From a virus, in IMG/VR virus record IMGVR_UViG_3300028800_000006, positions 38,928-102,927 of that record: 64,000 bases of DNA. The stretch is one strand, 5' to 3'. This document shows positions 7,712-15,466 of this stretch, in pieces (the stretch's first letter is position 1; each line of letters opens with the position of its first letter). Under the pieces are notes generated by a model, which worked only from the letters and a program-made list of their open reading frames with translations, was not told the origin of the DNA and did no database searches. The position numbers and the translations under genes were made by a program.

Positions 7712-8089
7712 ATGGCGGCCGTTCCGCTCATCGATCCGTGGTTTGACGCTGCGTTTCTGCGCGAGACGACAGCGAGAAGCACATCCTGCGCTGATCCAGC
7801 GACGATCCAGGGTGCCGATGGACTGTTCCTATGGTGCCCCTGTGGCTACGGCAAGCCGGAATTCCCACTCGCGGGAGGGCGCCCACACGGCCTGCACGTG
7901 TCGTTCTCCAATCCGATCGGCGCACAGCCGGCGCCGCCTGATGCCGGCTCGCAGTCCCGGAACGGTGGCCCGTCGCGCTGGCAGATGAGTGGCACGGGGC
8001 TCGCCGACCTGACCCTGGCCCCATCGATCGCGACCGGAGAGCCGGAGTGCTGGCACGGCTACATCCAGAACGGACAGGTGCTCTTGTGA
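7712..8089 (+). CDS. DUF6527-like protein
   Basis: 125 aa. It contains a WCPCGYG segment, HGLHVSFSNP, a WQMSGTGLADLTLAPSIATG stretch and a CWHGYIQNGQV end. This order matches small metal-binding-looking proteins (DUF6527) common in phages and often found next to lysis genes; their function is unknown. GTGA overlap with the lysozyme gene suggests coupled translation. Confidence 0.6.
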   Translation: MAAVPLIDPWFDAAFLRETTARSTSCADPATIQGADGLFLWCPCGYGKPEFPLAGGRPHGLHVSFSNPIGAQPAPPDAGSQSRNGGPSRWQMSGTGLADLTLAPSIATGEPECWHGYIQNGQVLL

Positions 8090-8745
8090 CCCTCCCCGCT
8101 GACCGCGCCAAAGGTATCGACGTCAACGGCTGGCATCCCATCCACGACTTCTCTGCCCTCCCTGCCGACTTGAGCTTCGTGGGGGTCAAGGCCACTGAGG
8201 GCAACACGGTCACCGACAAGGCGTTACAGGCCCACCGAGATGGCCTCCGGGCGCGTCCTGGGCTCGATCTGGTCATCTATTACCATTTCGCCCGGACGGG
8301 CCGCCCAGAGACGCAGGCTGTGCGCCTCCTGGATGCTGTGGGACCTCTCCAGGCGAACGAACGGCTGTGCCTGGACCTGGAGGTGCTCCCAGACGACCCA
8401 GGAAGCGTCCTGGCGTGGGTGGACGCGTTCTACGGGCGGATCCGGCGGTCCTGTCCGGGGCAGCGGCAGCTCATCTACACTTCGAAGCGGATCTGGAGCC
8501 AGTTCGGCAACCCCGGGTGGGCAGGTGCGGCCGACATCGACCTGTGGGCGCCGCGGTACAACGCGGTAGGGCGTGAGCCCGAGCTGCCGGCGCCGTGGAC
8601 GCGCTGGACGGCTTGGCAGTGGACAGATGGGGAGGCGGTGCCGTTCACCTGCCCGGGAGTGGGGGCGTGCGACGCGAACGTCTGGAACGGCGATCGAGCC
8701 GCGGTCAGGGCGTGGGTGGCCGGGAAGTCACTTCTTCAGGGCTAA
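8086..8745 (+). CDS. GH25 muramidase (endolysin)
   Basis: 219 aa from GTG 8086. It has the GH25 hallmarks: GIDVNGW at 10-16, KATEGN at 35-40, YYHFAR near 65-70, the catalytic pair in LDLEV (Asp97, Glu99), and IDLWAPRY with a later WQW. It cleaves MurNAc-GlcNAc bonds. No signal peptide or wall-binding domain is seen. Last gene of its block; the opposing operon ends just inside its 3' end. Confidence 0.9.
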   Translation: MTLPADRAKGIDVNGWHPIHDFSALPADLSFVGVKATEGNTVTDKALQAHRDGLRARPGLDLVIYYHFARTGRPETQAVRLLDAVGPLQANERLCLDLEVLPDDPGSVLAWVDAFYGRIRRSCPGQRQLIYTSKRIWSQFGNPGWAGAADIDLWAPRYNAVGREPELPAPWTRWTAWQWTDGEAVPFTCPGVGACDANVWNGDRAAVRAWVAGKSLLQG

Positions 8746-9111
8746 TTCAGACAGGCCGGCGCGCCACTCCGCGGCCAGCCCATCTCGTACAGCAGCACCG
8801 AGTGTGCTCACGACGCGTGGCAGAGTGCCATTTCTGGCATGTGCATCGGCACGTGTGTCACAGCACGCAATACAAACCAGCAGAGACACGTCCAGAAGGA
8901 TTGGGCTTGGCACGTTCGGCTGCATCTGTATCGCTGCCTGATTGATCGGAATCGAGATCGGGTTACGTTTCCCGTTGTGCGAGGTCAGGATGAGCAGCCG
9001 CTCGTCTCCATGGTCAGAGCAGAAGTCTCGACTGCACACGATACAGGTCTGCCGTGCGACAGACGGATAGTCTAGCGTGCAGAAGTCACACAGCGTCGCC
9101 TCGCCCCGCAT
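8728..9111 (-). CDS. Cys-rich zinc-binding protein, 127 aa
   Basis: The first 40 residues hold CDFC and CIVCSRDFCSDH, which would bind one or two zinc ions in a treble-clef or FYVE-like way. A second CIACC lies near residue 85. Last gene of the 14329 to 8728 operon. ATG 9111 is 1 nt after the previous stop; GTG 9120 or 9123 are possible earlier starts. Function unknown, nucleic-acid or protein binding likely. Confidence 0.6.
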   Translation of the reverse strand: MRGEATLCDFCTLDYPSVARQTCIVCSRDFCSDHGDERLLILTSHNGKRNPISIPINQAAIQMQPNVPSPILLDVSLLVCIACCDTRADAHARNGTLPRVVSTLGAAVRDGLAAEWRAGLSELALKK

Positions 9112-9112
9112 T

Positions 9113-9427
9113 TCAGCCACCACCGAATAGGCGGAGCACGCGGCGTTTCACGTTCTCTAGCGTGCGCGCCCCGGCCTCCAGCACGTACTCGCGACGGCAC
9201 TCTGCTGTGCAGTTGTGGCAGCAGTTGCAGACGTGTCTTGGATTGACTGGGCAGATGTGGGGCGGTGGTGGCGCGTGCCCGTTTGGGTCGAGCCCCTTCG
9301 CGCGGAAGGAGTTGACGGCGTTGCGTGCTGATGTCCACACGTACGCTTCATCGCTGCCGTCGGGAAACGGGCAGGGATCGGTGGAGCCCTGCGCGCCTGC
9401 GCGGTGTCCTTGCTTGGCGGGGGTCAT
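9113..9427 (-). CDS. Cys-rich hypothetical protein, 104 aa
   Basis: Central CPVNPRHVCNCCHNCTAECR cluster (about residues 59-78) suggests a compact zinc site, and the C-terminal end is basic and helical. ATGA overlap with the preceding gene. No family recognised. Confidence 0.6.
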   Translation of the reverse strand: MTPAKQGHRAGAQGSTDPCPFPDGSDEAYVWTSARNAVNSFRAKGLDPNGHAPPPPHICPVNPRHVCNCCHNCTAECRREYVLEAGARTLENVKRRVLRLFGGG

Positions 9428-9861
9428 TCGTCCAGTCCTTTCAGTGCACTCATATCGGCCTTAGCAACATCATCTTGTATGATGCGGTTGCGGTACGCAG
9501 CCCACACAGAATCGATGTACTTCAGCATAGTGCGCGTCACTAGAACGCCTGGAGCCGTTACGCCAGCGTCTCCAACAACGATCGTGTTAGTAGTAATCCA
9601 GCAACGCCCACACCCTAGTGCTGCTCGCGCTATTCCGTTTTCTGTCAGCTGCGCCGGCTTCCATCGCGGGTCTGATGTAAGCGGAAGATACAGCCCGTCA
9701 ACATGCACCGTGCCGGTCAGCAGCGCCTCCGCTCGCTCCATCCGCTCTGTCTGCATCCGACGGATCACGCGCATCTGGTACAGCACCGTGCCGACCAAGG
9801 TCACGTAGGTAGCGCCGGCAATGCTGCTGACGGCCGCCACAAGCTGTGTGCTGACTACCAT
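9424..9861 (-). CDS. Membrane-anchored hypothetical protein, 145 aa
   Basis: An N-terminal hydrophobic segment (LVAAVSSIAGATYVTLVGTV) is followed by a basic helix and a soluble domain with CGRC near residue 84. GGAG is placed well before ATG 9861. No family recognised. Confidence 0.55.
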   Translation of the reverse strand: MVVSTQLVAAVSSIAGATYVTLVGTVLYQMRVIRRMQTERMERAEALLTGTVHVDGLYLPLTSDPRWKPAQLTENGIARAALGCGRCWITTNTIVVGDAGVTAPGVLVTRTMLKYIDSVWAAYRNRIIQDDVAKADMSALKGLDE

Positions 9862-10058
9862 GTGTCCTGCTCTCCTTCATCGACGATGGCGCCGCAGTCC
9901 ACGCAGCGCGTGTTTTCGAAGCGGTCCCGCCCGAGCGCCAGGTGCGCGCAGACGACGGGGCGCTGCTCGGGCAGCTCGCGCCGCACGGTCTTCGCAGTGT
10001 GGCCGAGATCCCGGACGCCTTGACGCGTGAGCTTGTGCTCGCTGTGGCGCTTGGTCAC
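9855..10058 (-). CDS. Small zinc-finger-like protein, 67 aa
   Basis: GTG start overlapping the previous stop. The C-terminal CVDCGAIVDEG resembles half of a zinc ribbon; an upstream VCAHL may supply the other ligands. Basic N-terminus. Unknown function, possibly DNA-binding like its neighbours. Confidence 0.55.
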   Translation of the reverse strand: MTKRHSEHKLTRQGVRDLGHTAKTVRRELPEQRPVVCAHLALGRDRFENTRCVDCGAIVDEGEQDTW

Positions 10059-10300
10059 AGCTTCGTCTCCTCGTCGTACACCGGCTCGTATCTGTAGTTG
10101 AAGAAGACGACGTCACCACGCTTCATGCACACTGTGGCCGCGTGAATTTCGGCAGCGTCTTGCGCCTTGTCCTGCGTGCGGTAGCGGCCGAGCAAGCTCC
10201 AGTCATTGCCGGGTTCCTGCATGTACAGATCACAGGCGATGGGCTGTCTGGTTGGCGGCTTCGGCTTTCGAGAGAAGAGACGACGGAAGAAAGCGATCAT
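10055..10300 (-). CDS. Hypothetical protein, 81 aa
   Basis: A short amphipathic, basic N-terminus (MIAFFRRLFSRKPKPP) precedes a small mixed alpha/beta domain. AAAGGAG lies 7 nt before ATG 10300. It directly follows the recombinase gene in the operon. No family recognised. Confidence 0.55.
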   Translation of the reverse strand: MIAFFRRLFSRKPKPPTRQPIACDLYMQEPGNDWSLLGRYRTQDKAQDAAEIHAATVCMKRGDVVFFNYRYEPVYDEETKL

Positions 10301-10312
10301 GTGCGGGCTCCT

Positions 10313-11023
10313 TTAGGTGTCCTCATCAAACGCGCGGTTCACCTTGGCCCGCGCTTCGTCGGTGGTGTGCATGTACCCGAACGTCGTCGCCAGCGCTGCG
10401 TGACCGACGCGCTCTTGAATGGCTGGCGGCGGCGTCCCTTTGTTCAGCATGTGCGTGACCGCGCTGTGCCGCAGGATGTGCGGGAAGTGGAACTCGGAGG
10501 GGATGCCAGCGGCTGTGAACACCGCGACCACGAGGTGCCGAACCTCGTGTCGGGTCATCCCCCAGCGCTTCCCGCTCGCGTGGCAGTGAGGGCAGGGGGC
10601 CAGCCGAGACTCACTGGCGCCGCCCCGTTTCCGCTTCTTGACGGTGAGCGCTCCCTTGCCGGCACAGGGGTAGCAGTCGCCAGGTCGCGCCGATGGGAAC
10701 ACGTAGCCGTGCTGTGCAGCCTCGACGAACGTGCGCTTCGGCAGCCAGGCGCGGAGGGCCTCGCGGCAGGCGTTCGCGAGCGGCTGTGGTTCAGGTTCGA
10801 GGCCGCCTTTCAAATGGGTCAACATCACGGTGCCGTTGTGCAGATCCACGTCGGTGATGCGTGCACAGCCGGGCTCGCTGGCGCGACTGCCGTTTGTGAA
10901 GAGCCATTCGATCATCGCGTGCGCGAGGGGGCTGTGGGCGCGAGCGGCAGCGCGGATCTTCTGCAGATCGCCAGCACCGAGCACAGCGCGCTTTTTGCGG
11001 ACCTTTTGGGGTTTGCGGGTCAT
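10313..11023 (-). CDS. Tyrosine recombinase/integrase with inserted zinc ribbon
   Basis: 236 aa, essentially only the catalytic domain. Catalytic residues seen: Arg47 (NGSRASEP), His182-x-x-Arg185 (HILRHSAVTHML), His208 (VGHAAL) and Tyr217 (FGYMHT). Between Arg I and the HxxR box lies a four-Cys insert (CYPC at 117-120, CPHC at 144-147) unlike ordinary integrases. No N-terminal core-binding domain is seen. Start ATG overlaps the stop of the winged-helix gene. It could integrate the element or resolve genome dimers; no att site was recognised. Confidence 0.85.
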   Translation of the reverse strand: MTRKPQKVRKKRAVLGAGDLQKIRAAARAHSPLAHAMIEWLFTNGSRASEPGCARITDVDLHNGTVMLTHLKGGLEPEPQPLANACREALRAWLPKRTFVEAAQHGYVFPSARPGDCYPCAGKGALTVKKRKRGGASESRLAPCPHCHASGKRWGMTRHEVRHLVVAVFTAAGIPSEFHFPHILRHSAVTHMLNKGTPPPAIQERVGHAALATTFGYMHTTDEARAKVNRAFDEDT

Positions 11024-11730
11024 CCGCGGCTCAGGCGCTGCCACTGGTTTCTGCCCTTGGGGGTGTCCGCAAAGCGTTGCTTCCGCAGCACGGACAGATA
11101 GTGCGAAACGGAGCGGCGCGCGACGCCAGCCTTGTCAGCAATCTGCGCAAACGGCTGCGGTGCATCTGTGAGCGCATCATACACACGCTGGATGTCCCCC
11201 ATGCCCCTCGGTCTACGCGGAGCACGCGCGGGCTTAGCCGGTGCTTGTCCATCTTGCGTCTGCACGATCGGCTGTGCTTTGCCTGTCACGATCTCCGTGA
11301 GTGCACGGTGCAAGCGTGCTAGTTGCGTCTGTGAGGTGTGCAATTCCGCCCGTGCTGCCTCTACCCGCCGCTGAGCCAGCAGGTGGCGCGCTTCTGCTTC
11401 CACGACAGCACGCGCCGCGAGCATTAGGGGTGCTTCTTGGGAAGTGGGCTCAGGCAGCGGCTCGGGCAACGGCTCAGGCAGCGGGGTAGCGGCCTCCACT
11501 GCCGCCACTTCAGCAGAACTCAAACGTGCACCCAAGCGGCTGAAAACAGCCTCGCGGGCAGCGTGTTCACGCTCACCGCCGAATCGAACAGTAGCGCCGC
11601 ACGCCCCACACGTCACTGTGATTGGTCCATCAGGGGCGGTCCAGGATGGGCGCTCATCAGCCTCTGCGTGTAGACACGGAGAAGATGTGGTTTGGGTGCC
11701 GGAGACTCCTGCAAATAGATTATCGTTCAT
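11020..11730 (-). CDS. Zinc-ribbon and winged-helix putative regulator
   Basis: 236 aa. An N-terminal CGACGATVRF half-ribbon is followed by a Pro-Glu repeat (PLPEPLPEPLPEP), a long Ala-rich coiled coil (about 105-165), and a C-terminal winged-helix domain (FAQIADKAGVARRSVSHYL). Placed directly upstream of and overlapping the recombinase, it may bind DNA as its regulator or directionality factor; this is inferred. Confidence 0.65.
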   Translation of the reverse strand: MNDNLFAGVSGTQTTSSPCLHAEADERPSWTAPDGPITVTCGACGATVRFGGEREHAAREAVFSRLGARLSSAEVAAVEAATPLPEPLPEPLPEPTSQEAPLMLAARAVVEAEARHLLAQRRVEAARAELHTSQTQLARLHRALTEIVTGKAQPIVQTQDGQAPAKPARAPRRPRGMGDIQRVYDALTDAPQPFAQIADKAGVARRSVSHYLSVLRKQRFADTPKGRNQWQRLSRG

Positions 11731-11968
11731 TTTCGGCCGTTCCTTTCTTGTCGTTATCTGTTTTGGTCTCTATGCGTGACACGGAGTAGGCATCAGCCGC
11801 CGCCTTTCGCTCTTCCGCGGCTTGGCTCTTCTGGAACTTCCAGATGCGGTTCAGGTGAGCGGCCCGTGGGAGTCCTGTGGGCTGCTTGCAGAATTCGCCC
11901 GGCGTGGCCCGGCAGGTGGGGCAGGCGACAGCCAGGGCGGGCGTCTTGGACGGACGTGGGTTGGGCAT
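11720..11968 (-). CDS. Phage-type zinc-finger protein, 82 aa
   Basis: CPTCRATPGEFCKQPTG followed by a conserved HLNRI gives the C-x2-C...C...H pattern of the small phage zinc-binding domains found widely in actinobacterial and proteobacterial phages. The C-terminal half is charged and helical. DNA binding is the usual assumption. Overlaps both neighbours. Confidence 0.7.
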   Translation of the reverse strand: MPNPRPSKTPALAVACPTCRATPGEFCKQPTGLPRAAHLNRIWKFQKSQAAEERKAAADAYSVSRIETKTDNDKKGTAENER

Positions 11969-12462
11969 CAGCGTGGCTCCTTTTTCGCGCGTCGCCTCTG
12001 CAGCGCGCCATGATGCTCGTCGAACTCACGGCGGTTCGCGAACACATCTTTGCTCTTCCCGACCTTCGTCTGCAGCTCGGACACGAACGTGTTCCGCGAG
12101 ATCTTGCAGGTGTTGTTCATCATGATGAGGCTACCAACGCAGTAGGGCGCAGCGTCCACCGCGGTCTCGAAGTCGGCGCCTTCCGTTTCGAGCTTGTTCA
12201 CGGCCATGTGACAGGGGAACTTCCCATCAGCCATGACGATGTCCGTGATCTCGCTCGGGTGGCCGTGCGCGCCGATCCAGCCGGCAGGGGCAGCTCGGCG
12301 GAACGGGCAGTCACCGCACGGTTTGGTGGGATGCCCTGACTTCGACGAAGGCTCGAAGATCTGCGGCTCGTAGTCGAGGCAGTAGCAGCCGGGGATGGTG
12401 CACTTCTGGAAGAAGCCGCTCTCGTGCTCGTCTGGCGCGTGGCCACAGGTGCAGTCGGTCAT
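11968..12462 (-). CDS. Cys-rich protein with CGDCPF motif (DUF6283-like)
   Basis: 164 aa. The first 35 residues hold a C-x-C-GH...C-x4-C-x-C metal site. CGDCPFRRAAPAGWIG (about 64-79) and FPCHMAV (about 98-104) match the Cys/His-rich DUF6283 pattern, probably a zinc or iron-sulfur site. Function unknown. ATG 12462 overlaps the previous stop. Confidence 0.6.
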   Translation of the reverse strand: MTDCTCGHAPDEHESGFFQKCTIPGCYCLDYEPQIFEPSSKSGHPTKPCGDCPFRRAAPAGWIGAHGHPSEITDIVMADGKFPCHMAVNKLETEGADFETAVDAAPYCVGSLIMMNNTCKISRNTFVSELQTKVGKSKDVFANRREFDEHHGALQRRRAKKEPR

Positions 12463-12782
12463 CGCTTCGGCTCCGTCCGCTTGATGCACGCGTCGTTCAG
12501 CTCCCACATCTGGTCACTTCCGATCGGCCCCGCAGTGCCGTCCTTCCACGGGCTCTCTCCGACGAGGGCCGTCGCTGCGCTGAGCGCCTTCGCTTCGGGG
12601 CTGCCGACGATGAGATGTCCAGGCATCCAGCGCCGGCCCTCGTCAGTGATGATAAGCGTGCGCGTTGAAACAGACGACGGACGCCCGTACGCCACGCGGA
12701 ACAGATCTCCAGCGCGGCCGATGACATGGGCGTGCTTGATCTTGAGCCCGGTCGGAATCGTGATGGGGTCGCCGACGTTCAT
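12459..12782 (-). CDS. WIxGHH-family small protein (divergent)
   Basis: 107 aa. The N-terminus MNVGDPITIPTG closely resembles the family member at 60568 (MNVGDPVTVV), and DEGRRWMPGHLIVGSPEAKA with a following LSAATALVGE is a diverged form of the family signature (Trp-Met-Pro in place of Trp-Ile-x). A 27-residue tail follows. ATGA overlap at the start. Confidence 0.65.
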   Translation of the reverse strand: MNVGDPITIPTGLKIKHAHVIGRAGDLFRVAYGRPSSVSTRTLIITDEGRRWMPGHLIVGSPEAKALSAATALVGESPWKDGTAGPIGSDQMWELNDACIKRTEPKR

Positions 12783-13126
12783 GGCGTCCGCTCCCCCGCT
12801 GGGCAGCGCAGCTCTTCGAGCATCGCCAGCTTCTCCTTCTCCAGCTCGGCCTCGTCGATCTCGAAGAACTCGGCTAGCAGCTTCCGGAGGTTCACGCCGT
12901 TGAGCGCCGCCACAGCCTTTGCCGCCAGCTCGGGCGTGTCGAGCATGCCCACCAGCACGTCGTCGAGGTAGAGCGTGCGGCCGACCTTTCGACCTACGCG
13001 CCAGCGAGTGGTGGGCGTGGTGGCCGGCGCCTGGTCGATCGGGCGTCCGCGGACCCACCGACACGGCCGGCAGTTCCGCATCTCGTGGGCTTCACACACG
13101 CGGGGAACCACGGTCGAATCGCTCAT
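12779..13126 (-). CDS. Hypothetical protein, 115 aa
   Basis: The N-terminus holds CEAHEMRNCRPCRW, a likely small zinc site. The C-terminal 60 residues are helical and acidic (LLAEFFEIDEAELEKEKLAM). No family recognised. Overlaps neighbours at both ends. Confidence 0.55.
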   Translation of the reverse strand: MSDSTVVPRVCEAHEMRNCRPCRWVRGRPIDQAPATTPTTRWRVGRKVGRTLYLDDVLVGMLDTPELAAKAVAALNGVNLRKLLAEFFEIDEAELEKEKLAMLEELRCPAGERTP

Positions 13127-13398
13127 AGGCGTACCTCCCTCTTCCGGTGTTTCCGTTCATCTTCGAGAGCCCTCAGCTGCAGCGCCAGACCGGCGACTGT
13201 GGCTGACGCTTCGGCTTGGGCGCCCTCGGCGTAGTACGTGGCCATCTCTCCGCTGACGCCAGCAGAGAAAGACGCGTCCATCTCGTCCTGCGCCGCTTCG
13301 AGCTTCCGCTGCGTCAGCTTGATCGCGTTGGTCAAGTGCAGGTCGGTCATGTCCTGCAGACGGATACGCTCGCCGGTGCGCGTGGTCCAGGTGGTCAT
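13123..13398 (-). CDS. Helical hypothetical protein, 91 aa
   Basis: Mostly alpha-helical with heptad-like spacing (LTNAIKLTQRKLEAAQDEMD) and a basic C-terminus (EDERKHRKREVRL). Probably a small coiled-coil protein. Overlaps neighbours at both ends. Confidence 0.55.
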   Translation of the reverse strand: MTTWTTRTGERIRLQDMTDLHLTNAIKLTQRKLEAAQDEMDASFSAGVSGEMATYYAEGAQAEASATVAGLALQLRALEDERKHRKREVRL

Positions 13399-13838
13399 GA
13401 CGCCACCCCCGCCAAGCGAGCCTCGGCCGCCTCGGCACGCGCCAGCGCTTCCCCGAGCTGTCCCTGCAGCGAGCCGATCTTCGTCCTGGCCGCCTCATAC
13501 TCCTTCTTGAGTGCCTCCAGCTCGGTGGCCAGGGTGATGCTGCGGCCTCGCCAGTAGGTGTTGTCCTTCTTCACCGCGGCGACGCGCGTCTCGGCCAGGG
13601 CCAGCGCGGTCTCATACTGGGCAGGCAACAGCAGGAGGCTATCGAGCAGCCGCGTGAGCGCCTCGTGCCCGAGCCGAAAGGCGCAGTCCTCGCGGTGCCA
13701 GGCCCATGGGACGTCAGCGTCTATACCCACCACCGATGGGATGCGGCCGTCACAGCACGCGCCGTCGTTCCGGGTGCTCTCCACGGTGAGGGCGGCGAGC
13801 AGCTTCGTCAGCGCCTCCCGATCGGTTGAGGTGATCAT
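13395..13838 (-). CDS. Coiled-coil hypothetical protein, 147 aa
   Basis: An N-terminal region with two adjacent Cys (GACCDG) is followed by a long coiled coil over about residues 75-145 (LATELEALKKEYEAARTKIG). No family recognised. Confidence 0.55.
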   Translation of the reverse strand: MITSTDREALTKLLAALTVESTRNDGACCDGRIPSVVGIDADVPWAWHREDCAFRLGHEALTRLLDSLLLLPAQYETALALAETRVAAVKKDNTYWRGRSITLATELEALKKEYEAARTKIGSLQGQLGEALARAEAAEARLAGVAS

Positions 13839-14329
13839 CGCCGTGCTTCTTTCTGGGCAGCCTCGTATGCTGCACGGAGCGCCTTGACGTCGGCGCTGTC
13901 CGGCGCGTGGTGGCCTCGAATCCAGGTGACGCCTTCGTCGCCGAGACGGAAGCCGCCACCACCACGCCCTGTGATGGTGAGCCTGCCACTTCCTTCGGGA
14001 GAACCGTTCAGGTACGTGAGCGGCCCGCAGTACGCAGGCCCTTCGGGCTCGGTGTGGGGGCGTGCATCCAGTTCCTGCTCTGTGCAGAAGATGACCATCT
14101 TGGCAAGCTCGTGGCGAAGCTTGACCAAGCTCGGGTTGAACGTGAGCAAGAGCAGCCCGCTGGCTTGATGTGCCGCCTGTGCAAAGGCGGTAGCGCGGCG
14201 GTCGTCGGCCTCGCGCCGGTTCCGCACCTCATCCATCAGGCTGGCGGCGAGCTGCTTCACTTCGAGCTGCTCCTGCGTTTGGGCCTCGGAAACGCCCTTC
14301 TTGACGCCCTTCCGTTTCGCTTGCATCAT
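13835..14329 (-). CDS. Helical domain fused to WIxGHH-family domain
   Basis: 164 aa, first gene of the minus operon. Residues 1-75 are charged and helical (KQLAASLMDEVRNRREADDR). Residues about 80-164 are the family domain ending GDEGVTWIRGHHAPDSADVK and ALRAAYEAAQ. The fusion to another domain suggests the motif is a modular binding unit. ATG 14329 is supported by TAGGGT 7 nt upstream. Confidence 0.7.
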   Translation of the reverse strand: MMQAKRKGVKKGVSEAQTQEQLEVKQLAASLMDEVRNRREADDRRATAFAQAAHQASGLLLLTFNPSLVKLRHELAKMVIFCTEQELDARPHTEPEGPAYCGPLTYLNGSPEGSGRLTITGRGGGGFRLGDEGVTWIRGHHAPDSADVKALRAAYEAAQKEARR

Positions 14330-14336
14330 GGGAGGC

Positions 14337-14366
14337 ACCCTAGCGCAAAATATATGTATTGCGCAA
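14337..14366 (-). promoter_or_regulatory. Promoter of leaderless type for 14329 (-)
   Basis: Minus strand: TTGCGC (14361-14366), 18-nt spacer, TAGGGT (14337-14342), 7 nt to ATG 14329. The spacer and -35 coincide with an inverted repeat (14343-14364), so a repressor bound there would block this promoter. Confidence 0.6.
14343..14364. promoter_or_regulatory. Inverted repeat, candidate operator 1
   Basis: GCGCAA - 10 AT-rich nt - TTGCGC. It covers the spacer and most of the -35 of the minus promoter. The perfect 6-bp arms around an AT-rich centre look like a dimeric repressor site. Confidence 0.55.
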
Positions 14367-14368
14367 GA

Positions 14369-14392
14369 TAAAGTTCGCTATAGCAAACTTTA
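14369..14392. promoter_or_regulatory. Palindrome, candidate operator 2
   Basis: A 24-bp near-perfect palindrome: TAAAGTT-C-GCTATAGC-A-AACTTTA, with one mismatched pair. It lies between the two divergent promoters, the classical place for a switch operator. AT-rich in an otherwise GC-rich region. Confidence 0.65.
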
Positions 14393-14404
14393 CGCTTTGC
14401 GTCG

Positions 14405-14433
14405 TTGACAGCCGGCGGCCGATCGGGCACCGT
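14405..14433 (+). promoter_or_regulatory. Promoter of leaderless type for 14441
   Basis: TTGACA (14405-14410), 17-nt spacer, CACCGT (14428-14433), 7 nt to ATG 14441. The -10 is weak but the -35 is perfect. Confidence 0.5.
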
Positions 14434-14440
14434 ATGAGGC

Positions 14441-14656
14441 ATGCCCAACTCAAGCGATTTTTCCCACAGCGACGTAAATGGTGTTGTCTCCTATCTGAAC
14501 CGTCCTGTCGCGGCGCGTGCGCGCCGCGGATGGACACCGGTTGATGGGGGACATCCCGCGGCCATCATGAAGGCCGTACGTGCAGCCATCTTCGACGTTC
14601 CGAACAACGCCAGCGCGGGAGATCTTCGCCGCGTGATCGTGGCGTATCTGACATGA
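14441..14656 (+). CDS. Hypothetical protein, 71 aa
   Basis: First gene of the plus operon. A short polar N-terminus is followed by two helices (AAIMKAVRAAIFDV and AGDLRRVIVAYLT). No family recognised. Being first after the operator region, it may be regulatory, but no helix-turn-helix is evident. Confidence 0.6.
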   Translation: MPNSSDFSHSDVNGVVSYLNRPVAARARRGWTPVDGGHPAAIMKAVRAAIFDVPNNASAGDLRRVIVAYLT

Positions 14657-14832
14657 GCCCGCAGGCAATGAAGCCCACCCCGGAGATGCTTTCGGAGGCC
14701 GAACAGACCTGGGTCCGGGTCCTGGCCCAGGAGCTGTACGGACAGTCAGCCGCTGAGATCCAGACGGCCTTGAAGGACAAGCACCCGCCGCGGGTCATTG
14801 GCGCAGTCATCCGTGAGGCTGGCGGGCGGTGA
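14653..14832 (+). CDS. Small helical protein, 59 aa
   Basis: ATG 14653 overlaps the previous stop (ATGA). The sequence includes LAQELYGQSAAEIQTALK and VIGAVIREAG, a possible small helix-turn-helix arrangement. GTGA overlap with the next gene supports real translation. Confidence 0.6.
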   Translation: MSPQAMKPTPEMLSEAEQTWVRVLAQELYGQSAAEIQTALKDKHPPRVIGAVIREAGGR

Positions 14833-15026
14833 CGAAGGCCGAGGCGCGACGGAACATCTATAGGTGCCTTGCGTTGCTAACTGACCCCGCAGCCGGGCAC
14901 GAGAACGACTTCTTGTACTCCGACCAGAAAGGCAACGAATACTCGGAGGCGGACACGAAACGACTGACAGAGGCGCTGGAGCACATCGTTGCCGGCTTCT
15001 ACAGGAAAGCCAGCACGCTTCGATGA
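14829..15026 (+). CDS. Hypothetical protein, 65 aa
   Basis: GTG start overlapping the previous stop. Helical, charged (MTKAEARRNIYRCLALL...). No family recognised. ATGA overlap with the following gene. Confidence 0.55.
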   Translation: MTKAEARRNIYRCLALLTDPAAGHENDFLYSDQKGNEYSEADTKRLTEALEHIVAGFYRKASTLR

Positions 15027-15466
15027 CCCTCCGCCGAGATAAAGACGTCGTCAACGACGCCTGTGTGAAGGCGCTCCGCATGGAGCCGCAGCTGGCCCAG
15101 AAGCTGTGCGAAGAGGCTCGCCTGCTCGCGCCGCGGTTCGTCCACCGAAAGTCTAAGGGTGACGTGGCCGAGTTCTCGCGCTCGCTCATCCGCCGCGGGC
15201 TCGGGTGGTCACACGAGCAGTCTGAGCTGATGGAAGCGACCGAGCTGAAGCCTAAGCGCGTCGGTGGCCTGACGATGGAGCCTGCCGTGCATCGCCGCCT
15301 GACCGAGCTGGCCCAGCGGCACTTCGGTGGCGGTGTGGCCTCGGCCGCGCGGCACCTGCTGCGCCTGGGCTTGGGCATGAACGAAGGAGAGTCGCTGCGG
15401 CGCGAGGAGAAGTTCGCATCGTTGGCGGCAGCGATCCGCGAGGTGCGGGAGGCGCATGAGGGATGA
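15023..15466 (+). CDS. Putative ribbon-helix-helix-like protein, 147 aa
   Basis: Two related segments occur: FSRSLIRRGLGWSHEQSELM and SAARHLLRLGLGMNEGESLR, each preceded by a short strand-like stretch. This resembles a tandem of ribbon-helix-helix units, which would bind operator DNA as a dimer or pseudo-dimer. Its position next to the operator region fits a regulator, but this is inferred. Confidence 0.5.
   Translation: MTLRRDKDVVNDACVKALRMEPQLAQKLCEEARLLAPRFVHRKSKGDVAEFSRSLIRRGLGWSHEQSELMEATELKPKRVGGLTMEPAVHRRLTELAQRHFGGGVASAARHLLRLGLGMNEGESLRREEKFASLAAAIREVREAHEG

Noticed and set aside
10313-11023. Attachment site near the recombinase
   Set aside because: No convincing core repeat or tRNA end next to the recombinase gene was seen; the host sequence needed for comparison is not in the window.
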